A stretch of 64,000 nucleotides of DNA from Deinococcus arboris (GTDB lineage: Bacteria > Deinococcota > Deinococci > Deinococcales > Deinococcaceae), in contig NZ_WQLB01000012.1 of NCBI RefSeq assembly GCF_009755355.1, forward strand, positions 54,738 through 118,737, read 5' to 3'. This document shows, piece by piece, positions 58,337 through 64,000 of this stretch. A model generated the notes under the pieces. It saw only the letters and a program-made list of their open reading frames with translations, was not told where the DNA came from and made no database searches. Each line of letters starts with the position of its first letter. Position 1 is the first letter of the stretch. Both the position numbers and the translations under genes were made by a program.

Positions 58337-58672
58337 GCCGTCAGCGTACCGCCTGTGTCGGGGGCGGAGGTCACACCAGACTTAAACTGCACACGACTGT
58401 TGCCCACGAACCATTTGAGACCGCATTGTCCCAAAGCATTAGAAAAATGAGTTTTTGCAAAATTTGGCATTCGTGGAAAGAGAGCTGACACGGTGCTTTT
58501 TGACGAACCTTTCCCATGAGGGTCTTCTTGAGAATCCTGAGGTCTGGCCGCTATTTCCAGGCTCTTGATCAGGTTTCGATCACGCATAAAGGCCGTATAG
58601 GCGCATACCCAGCCCGCCTTTTTCCAAGAATAAAGGACAAATAAATAAAGGGACGATAAACTGCGCAGGTCA
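58337..58672. other. 336-bp intergenic region between divergent genes
   Basis: It is AT-rich for this genome, particularly 58440-58475 and 58610-58660. It ends with TAAACT (58657-58662), 10 nt before the next ATG. No gene is seen. Confidence 0.55.
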
Positions 58673-59299
58673 ATGAAAGTTTTCCGTGCCCTACTGACCC
58701 TCGCCGCCCTTTGTGGCAGCGCCACCGCCGCCACCTACACCGTTAAGCCCGGTGACACCCTGTACTCGATTGCCAAGGCGACAGGTGTGGAGGCCGGCAC
58801 GCTGATGAAGCTCAACCGCCTCAGTAGCTCCACGATTCAGGTGGGCCAGAAGCTGAGCACCGGCGGCAGCGCCCAACCGGCCGCTGCTAACCGGCCTGCT
58901 GCGCCCGTGGCCGCAGCGCCGGCACGCGGCAGCGCTTTCGTGCGCTCAGCTGCCACCCGCTTCTTGGGAATTCGCTACGTGCTGGGCGGCACGGGGGGCG
59001 GCGGCCTGGACTGCAGCGGCTTCACCATGAACGTCTTCCGCCAGATGGGCATCAGCCTGCCCCGCACCGCAGCCGCCCAGTGGGGCGCCGGCAGCGCCGT
59101 CAGCCGCCGCGACCTGCGCGCCGGCGACCTGGTCTTCTTCAACACGATGGGCCGCGTGGCCAGCCATGTGGGCATCTACATGGGCGACGGCATGATGGCC
59201 AACGCCAACAGCTACTACGGCCGCACCATCATCGAGCCGCTGTTTGGCAACGCTTACTGGTCCAGCCGCTACAACGGCGCCCGCCGCGTCCTGAACTAA
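58673..59299 (+). CDS. Secreted LysM and NlpC/P60 cell-wall hydrolase
   Basis: A 208-residue exported endopeptidase: signal peptide ([19 protein letters not shown]), one LysM domain ([27 protein letters not shown]), an Ala/Pro linker and an NlpC/P60 domain with Cys in [10 protein letters not shown], His in ASHVGIYMG and a third polar residue in NANSYYG. It likely cuts D-Glu to diamino acid bonds in peptidoglycan. A terminator follows. Confidence 0.94.
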   Translation: MKVFRALLTLAALCGSATAATYTVKPGDTLYSIAKATGVEAGTLMKLNRLSSSTIQVGQKLSTGGSAQPAAANRPAAPVAAAPARGSAFVRSAATRFLGIRYVLGGTGGGGLDCSGFTMNVFRQMGISLPRTAAAQWGAGSAVSRRDLRAGDLVFFNTMGRVASHVGIYMGDGMMANANSYYGRTIIEPLFGNAYWSSRYNGARRVLN

Positions 59300-59323
59300 G
59301 CCAAGCACACTTTCATTGACCGA

Positions 59324-59348
59324 CCCCCGCCACCCCGGCGGGGGTTTT
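59324..59348 (+). terminator. Rho-independent terminator of the P60 gene
   Basis: CCCCCGCC and GGCGGGGG pair around a 5-nt loop, followed by TTTT. Confidence 0.9.
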
Positions 59349-59349
59349 G

Positions 59350-59396
59350 CATAACGCAGCGCGACCACTCAAAAAAGCTGGTCGCGCTGCGTTATG
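59350..59396. repeat. Perfect 17-bp inverted repeat
   Basis: CATAACGCAGCGCGACC (59350-59366) and its exact complement (59380-59396) flank a 13-nt loop containing six A residues. It lies between convergent genes just after a normal terminator. Confidence 0.85.
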
Positions 59397-59516
59397 ACTT
59401 GAGTTCTTTACGTTCAGGTGGCGTCTTCCAATTGATCGCCTTGCCTGCACTGGTTGTCAAAGACTTGTCTCTACACCAGAAAAGGCCTCAGCAGTAGGCC
59501 TTTTCCGGCGGGACGT

Positions 59517-60170
59517 TTACTGCCGGATCACCTGGGCGTCTTTGGGGAGGGCGCGAATAGACGCCGCACTGAGCCCGGAGTTGACACGGTAGTTCGAGAC
59601 ACTCAGATCGGCCACTGTTTTGCCTGCGCCGCTGAGAATCTGGATGCGGGTCGGGCGCCAGCCTGCTTCAGTGATCCACACTCGGGTGCGGTCGCCGCTG
59701 CCCGACTTGGGCGTGGCCTCCAGCTGGTATTGCCGGGCGCCTGCCGCGCCACTGGTGGCCAGCAGTTTGACGTTGTAGGCGCTGAGCATGGCGGCGGTGT
59801 TACTCAGTTGCGTGAAGTCCAGTCCCAGGCCCGCCGAACTGGCCGCGTTCTTAGTGCTGGTGACGGTAATCTGGTTGGTCAGGTAAAGGTACTGACGAAC
59901 CTCGTTCTTGTCGGCTACGACGACGTTGTCAGCCAGGGCGTCAGGCGCAGTGAACTGAACACGTGCCACATTCTGAGTGGGAATAGCCTTGACGGTGAGA
60001 TCAATGCGCTGCGCGGCGCTGTCCAGAGCCGCCGTTCCGCTCAGGCGAAACGACACGTCTTTGGCCGCTTTCTGGGTGGTGTCTACTTTGTTGATGATGT
60101 CCTGCGCGGTCTGCGCTCCGGCCACAGGCAGCAGAGCGGTCAGCAGGGTCAGAGTCAGGCGTCTGGTCAT
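59517..60170 (-). CDS. LolA-like outer membrane lipoprotein-sorting protein
   Basis: A 217-residue exported protein with signal peptide ([19 protein letters not shown]) and a LolA/RseB-like half-barrel: [55 protein letters not shown]. It may bind lipoprotein or lipid acyl chains in the envelope. The upstream gene in the same direction encodes a secreted beta-rich protein. Confidence 0.82.
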   Translation of the reverse strand: MTRRLTLTLLTALLPVAGAQTAQDIINKVDTTQKAAKDVSFRLSGTAALDSAAQRIDLTVKAIPTQNVARVQFTAPDALADNVVVADKNEVRQYLYLTNQITVTSTKNAASSAGLGLDFTQLSNTAAMLSAYNVKLLATSGAAGARQYQLEATPKSGSGDRTRVWITEAGWRPTRIQILSGAGKTVADLSVSNYRVNSGLSAASIRALPKDAQVIRQ

Positions 60171-60267
60171 ACCGCCGCAGTATCAGGCCCCCACTCATGA
60201 GAAGGCCGCCGCACACCTGATGGGCGGTTTATTCTTGCGCCCAGACGTGGCCCAGGTCAGTTTGAGA

Positions 60268-61356
60268 TCAGGGACTGTCGGTGCCGGCGAGGGGCAGGGC
60301 ATAGGAGACACGCAGTCCAACACCCGCCGCGCCGTCCAGTCGGCGTCCCCCATTCACCTGCACGCCCAGGGTTCCTGGCCCGGCGGCCAGGGTCGCCTCT
60401 ACCCCGGCACGCAGCGGCGAGCTGACGGTGCGCCACGGCTCGTAAGCAGCATAGAGGCGCAGGGTGCTGCCCTCGCCCAGCACCTCGTTCCAGGCGGCGC
60501 TGCCAGTGAGGCCCAGGGTGTGCGGCCCAACCAGCGCGTCCAGGGCCAGGGTCAGACCGGCCTCGGTGGCATATGACAGCCCGCCGCTGAGCCCCAGTAC
60601 GTCCCGACCAGCGCGGGCACCCAGCCGCCAAGAAAGCGTGCCCACCGGTTCTACCTCGGGTTCGGCCAGGGCAGATTCATCAGGAGCAGGCTCGTCGGGG
60701 GCGACTTCGCTGGACGTAGGTGGTTCTGTGGGCAGGGTGTCACTGGGAACAGCGTCAGGAAGAGGGTCTGCGGCCATTGGTTCGGCGTCCTCGGCGGCTT
60801 CTGTACCCTGCACGGGCCGGGTCAGGACGCGGCGGCCTTCCACCCCCACCAGCAGATGCGGCTGCGCCCCGAATTCGCCCCCGACCACCGCCACCACTTC
60901 GCGGGAAAGGCGGTAGCGCAGTGTGAGGTCGCCGCTGACGCCACGCTCACGCAAATCGGTGGCAGTTTCCGTGAACGCGGCGTTCGGGTCAGCAGCGGTG
61001 GCAGAGGTGGTAAAGGCAGCGGCCCCCAGATTCAGGGCCAGCGGGCCCACGCTGCCACTGGCGCGGCTGGCCAGCCGCACGCCACCCTGCCAGGTCACGG
61101 TCAGGTCGGTGGTGGCGCTGACCGCCCCCAGTGGCGGAAGCGTCAGGCCCCGCGCATAGCCCAGCCGCGCGGCGCGGGTGCCGGCCACGGCCGTGACGGT
61201 GCCGCCCAGCAGCGGCAGGTCGCTGACACCAGCCTCGGCCCAGAGGGGAGAGCCGCCAGGGCGCGCATACGACACTCCAAACTCCAGCGTGACGGCCTGG
61301 GCGCCGCCCACCCCCACCGCAGCGGCCAGCGCCAGCACCCGAACAATCTGCACCAT
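60268..61356 (-). CDS. Secreted beta-rich hypothetical protein (possible envelope barrel)
   Basis: A 362-residue protein with signal peptide (MVQIVRVLALAAAVGVGGAQA). Alternating amphipathic strands fill both halves (about 23-190 and 250-362), separated by an acidic, Pro-rich linker (about 195-245). The strand pattern suggests an outer-envelope beta structure, but I recognise no family. TACCCT lies 6 nt before the ATG at 61356. It is 97 nt upstream of the LolA-like gene and probably co-transcribed. Confidence 0.72.
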   Translation of the reverse strand: MVQIVRVLALAAAVGVGGAQAVTLEFGVSYARPGGSPLWAEAGVSDLPLLGGTVTAVAGTRAARLGYARGLTLPPLGAVSATTDLTVTWQGGVRLASRASGSVGPLALNLGAAAFTTSATAADPNAAFTETATDLRERGVSGDLTLRYRLSREVVAVVGGEFGAQPHLLVGVEGRRVLTRPVQGTEAAEDAEPMAADPLPDAVPSDTLPTEPPTSSEVAPDEPAPDESALAEPEVEPVGTLSWRLGARAGRDVLGLSGGLSYATEAGLTLALDALVGPHTLGLTGSAAWNEVLGEGSTLRLYAAYEPWRTVSSPLRAGVEATLAAGPGTLGVQVNGGRRLDGAAGVGLRVSYALPLAGTDSP

Positions 61357-61566
61357 GCGGGCAGGGTAGCAGGAGCGGCCTGGGTGAGGAGGGCGCTGCC
61401 AGAGTCTGACTTCTCTGCTGCCTGGGACGCAGGTGGACATCTGAAAGAGTAAGTTCCGGCACAACTCACTCCAGTGCCATCGCGGGAGAAAACCCGGAGT
61501 CTTCGCAGCTTCCATGAGCAACTGGGCCGTCAGGTTCCGGCAAGCCCGGCGCGCTACCGTGCAGGC

Positions 61567-62067
61567 ATGCGTTTGCGTCTTGCCGCGCCGGCTGTGTTGC
61601 TCTCCCTTGCCCTGGGCGCCTGCGCGCCGCTGCAACAGGTGTTCCAGGTCCCCGAGGTGGCGGTCCAGAGCATCGGCCTGACCAGCCTGACCCTGCCCGG
61701 CGGCTTTGGCAGCGCGCCCGTTGCCCAGATTCGGGTGGGGCTGCGTGTGACCAACCCCAACCCATTGCCGCTGCGCCTAGCCAATCTGGGCGGTTCACTG
61801 GTGATTGACGGCGCCGTGGTAGGCGACGTGAACTTCCCGAATATTGCCCTGCCCGCGCGCGGCAGTGCCGAACAGGTGGCCGACTTGACCCTGCCGGTGT
61901 CGCTGACGACCGCCGCCTCTTTTCTCAAGGTGGCGCGCGGGCAACTGGTGACCTACCGGGTGGATGGCCGGTTCAGCGCGGATTTTGGGCCGCTGGGCCT
62001 GCAGAACTTTGGCCCGTACACCCTGGCGCAGGGGCAGTGGAAACAAGACCCAATCTTGCCGTTCTGA
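61567..62067 (+). CDS. Lipoprotein with LEA14-like WHy domain
   Basis: A 166-residue lipoprotein with lipobox LALGAC. The mature part has the water-stress/hypersensitive (WHy, LEA14) pattern: [26 protein letters not shown] strand with the Asn-Pro-Asn signature, then [16 protein letters not shown]. Such domains occur in desiccation-related proteins. TACCGT (61555-61560) lies 6 nt before the ATG. Confidence 0.83.
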   Translation: MRLRLAAPAVLLSLALGACAPLQQVFQVPEVAVQSIGLTSLTLPGGFGSAPVAQIRVGLRVTNPNPLPLRLANLGGSLVIDGAVVGDVNFPNIALPARGSAEQVADLTLPVSLTTAASFLKVARGQLVTYRVDGRFSADFGPLGLQNFGPYTLAQGQWKQDPILPF

Positions 62068-62359
62068 GGAGGATGCAGCTCTGACAGTTACCGACCAAGG
62101 CAAATGGAAGACAACTCTAATTCAGCCGCACCGCCTTCCAGGGGCAGATTCCGGATTTTCTGTCTTGCTGGAGATCTCTCACCAGTCTGCTTACCGCTCT
62201 TTTTCCGCCTGCCCAAGTGACCTCTGAAGGACAGCGCCAACCTAGAAGATCTCGGTTGCCAGTCGCTGCAATAGTCTCAGCCCTGGTCAGCTCACAGCAC
62301 TGCCCCTCTTCCGGATAGTGCCTGACCTTTCTTTCCTCGAATGCTCTAGGCTGAGCCGG

Positions 62360-63532
62360 ATGAGTGGCCCTCTTGTCCCTGACCCGCAGCACGCCTGGGC
62401 GTACCGGCCTGCCTCTCCCCTGCTGGGTCAGGCGGGCGGTCCACTGTCCGGCCTGACCTTCAGCATCAAGGACCTGTATGGCGTCACAGGCTGGCCGCTG
62501 CACGCCAGCACCCGCGCGCCGGTGCCGGACCCTGGCCCCAGTCCACTGGTCACGCGCCTGCTGGCGCTGGGGGCAAGCGCCACAGGCAAAACGCACCTGC
62601 ACGAAATCGCGCTGGGCATTACGGGCGCCAACGGTTACGGCGGCACTGAACACCCGACTCTGCCCGGACATGTGCCAGGCGGCAGCAGTAGCGGCGCAGC
62701 GGTCAGCGTGGCGCTGGGGCAGGTGGATTTCGCGCTGGGGACCGACACTGGCGGCAGCATCCGCATCCCGGCGGCGTGGTGCGGGGTGGCCGGTTTCAAG
62801 CCCACCAAGGACCACCCAGCTTGGCCCCTGACTGGGGTGCTGCCGCTGGCCCCCAGTTGCGACCACACCGGCCCGCTGGCGCGCGACGTGGCCACGCTGG
62901 CGCGGGTGCATGACGCCCTGGCCGGCACCCAGACCCAGGCGCAATCCTGGACGGGTGTGCGGGTGGGCCTGTGGCAGCCCGAGGGATGGGTCACCCGAGA
63001 GGTGGCGCAGGCGACCGAGGCGCTGGCAGGCCAGCTGCGTACCCTAGGGGCCGAGGTGGCCACCACCGATTTTCCCGAGGTTCTGGACGCCTACTCGCCC
63101 ACCGTACTGAGCGAGGCTGCAGAGGTTCACCGCACGGCGCTGGCGTTGCCTGACCCGGCCTTCCTGCCAGTGACGCTGGCTTCACTGCGTCAAGGAGCAG
63201 CCCTGAGTGCGGATGAACGGGCCGCCGCACGGGAGCGCCGCGCGGCTTACCGGGCGCAGCTGGACAGCTTACTGGCGCGGTTTGACGTGCTGCTGGCCCC
63301 AGCGGTCCCCACCCCACCCCCACGCCTAGGCCAGGATGAGATCGAGTTGCCCGGCGGTCCCTTGCCCCTGCGTCGCGCGGCCCTGCGCCTGACCGCTCCC
63401 TTTAGCCTGCTGGGGACGCCGGTGGTGACGCTGACCACAGCCCTGCCCTTCGTGGGCGCGCAACTGGTGGGCCACCATGGTCAGGACGAGCGGCTGCTGG
63501 GCCTGGCCCTGAGCCTGGATGGCAGCCAGTGA
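62360..63532 (+). CDS. Amidase signature family enzyme
   Basis: A 390-residue amidase with the Ser-Ser-Lys triad: Lys in [13 protein letters not shown], the cis-Ser and nucleophile in [13 protein letters not shown] and [14 protein letters not shown]. It is shorter than GatA and lacks tRNA-amidotransferase context, so a stand-alone amide hydrolase is likely; substrate unknown. TAGGCT (62347-62352) lies 7 nt before the ATG at 62360, which rules out the longer frame. The 292 nt upstream contain no gene that I see. Confidence 0.9.
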   Translation: MSGPLVPDPQHAWAYRPASPLLGQAGGPLSGLTFSIKDLYGVTGWPLHASTRAPVPDPGPSPLVTRLLALGASATGKTHLHEIALGITGANGYGGTEHPTLPGHVPGGSSSGAAVSVALGQVDFALGTDTGGSIRIPAAWCGVAGFKPTKDHPAWPLTGVLPLAPSCDHTGPLARDVATLARVHDALAGTQTQAQSWTGVRVGLWQPEGWVTREVAQATEALAGQLRTLGAEVATTDFPEVLDAYSPTVLSEAAEVHRTALALPDPAFLPVTLASLRQGAALSADERAAARERRAAYRAQLDSLLARFDVLLAPAVPTPPPRLGQDEIELPGGPLPLRRAALRLTAPFSLLGTPVVTLTTALPFVGAQLVGHHGQDERLLGLALSLDGSQ

Positions 63533-63951
63533 AGCGCGGTTGGCCAGTCCTGGTGCTGCTGGCAGCCTGCGCCCCCACCCAGCAGGCGCAGCCAGTGATG
63601 ACCTACGAGGGCGAGGTCCGCTTTCTGCTGCTGCCGCAGCGTCTGCGCGTCACCTATACCGTTAATCCGGTGAACCACAGCGTTAGCGGGGCCTACCGCA
63701 ACCTGAGCAGCGGCGACGCTTTTCTACTGGAAGGCACGCTGCTCCCCAGCCCGGACGGCGAGACGCTGAGCGCGCGCATCACCCCTGCCGAGACCGCCCG
63801 GTTGAACGCCAGCGTCCTGGGCTTTGGCGTGAGCAATGTTCCTCTGAAGGCCAGCGCCACCCTGAGTGCCGTCGTAGGCCAGAACACCCTGAATGGGACG
63901 CTGACGGTTAACGCCCTCCGCTATCCCGTGACGCTAAAACGGATGCCCTGA
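63529..63951 (+). CDS. Hypothetical lipoprotein
   Basis: A 140-residue lipoprotein with lipobox LLAAC close to the N-terminus and a beta-rich mature part. The start is GTG in a GTGA overlap with the amidase stop, so translation is coupled. No family recognised. Confidence 0.75.
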   Translation: MKRGWPVLVLLAACAPTQQAQPVMTYEGEVRFLLLPQRLRVTYTVNPVNHSVSGAYRNLSSGDAFLLEGTLLPSPDGETLSARITPAETARLNASVLGFGVSNVPLKASATLSAVVGQNTLNGTLTVNALRYPVTLKRMP

Positions 63952-63977
63952 AAGGAAGATTCGCGCGGCCCAGCGCG

Positions 63978-63983
63978 TAGCAT
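63978..63983 (+). promoter_or_regulatory. Possible -10 element of a gene beyond the window
   Basis: TAGCAT is followed 11 nt later by ATG (63995) and 2 nt later by GTG (63986), so a further leaderless gene may start here. Too little sequence remains to judge. Confidence 0.3.
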
Positions 63984-64000
63984 CTGTGCAGAAAATGCTC

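Overview
The window is a high-GC chromosomal segment from a bacterium of the genus Deinococcus (species not determinable from sequence alone). Three things suggest this. Protein families and architectures are typical of that group: a Taq-like DNA polymerase I without a proofreading motif, FAS1 and LysM/P60 envelope proteins, and futalosine-pathway-like amidohydrolase. Nearly thirty genes carry a -10 hexamer of the form TANNNT only 6-10 nt before the start codon, the leaderless-mRNA arrangement known from Deinococcus. There are no tRNA or rRNA genes, insertion sequences, prophage genes or CRISPR arrays that I can recognise. Most of the window looks like stable core chromosome.

Layout. 1-7050: a truncated NYN-domain gene, an aspartate-type aminotransferase, a MarR regulator followed by an unusual fusion of a ring-cleaving dioxygenase with an alpha/beta hydrolase, two secreted proteins, signal peptidase I and an FKBP prolyl isomerase. 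7260-17150: a galactoside catabolic operon (DeoR regulator, ABC binding protein and two permeases, GH42 beta-galactosidase, GH36 alpha-galactosidase, galT, galK). Oligosaccharides are imported, cut to galactose and enter the Leloir pathway; the transporter ATPase, galE and galM must be elsewhere. The GH42 gene carries an in-frame palindromic insertion next to its catalytic nucleophile. 17160-29850: a small hydrophilic protein, a secreted pullulanase with three CBM41 modules, a mini-protein resembling EF-Tu domain II, a nucleoside hydrolase, a JAMM peptidase, FtsK, a triple-FAS1 surface protein and a metallophosphoesterase. 30166-33750: a NatAB-type ABC exporter, a double winged-helix protein and the c-di-AMP receptor DarA.

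33825-38376 is the most interesting part. A sigma70-type promoter is followed by a cobalamin riboswitch, then by alternative hairpins, one of which contains the GTG start codon of the first gene. The operon encodes an acyl-CoA thioesterase, NrdI, NrdE, NrdF and a CPAC thioredoxin-like protein, i.e. a B12-independent class Ib ribonucleotide reductase that should be switched on when B12 runs out. The thioesterase is an unexpected partner.

38461-48014: a hairpin-rich intergenic region with dispersed repeats, polA, a 45-residue membrane protein, a secreted protein, a short-chain dehydrogenase, a DUF389 membrane protein and secA. 48177-63951: mixed housekeeping and envelope genes, including a lipoprotein, an amidohydrolase, a TPR-GGDEF diguanylate cyclase, a prenyl diphosphate synthase, an N-formylglutamate amidohydrolase, a LysM-M23 peptidase, an AraC/VOC pair, a D-aminoacyl-tRNA deacylase operon, a LysM-NlpC/P60 hydrolase, a LolA-like protein with a secreted beta-rich partner, a WHy-domain lipoprotein and an amidase with a trailing lipoprotein.
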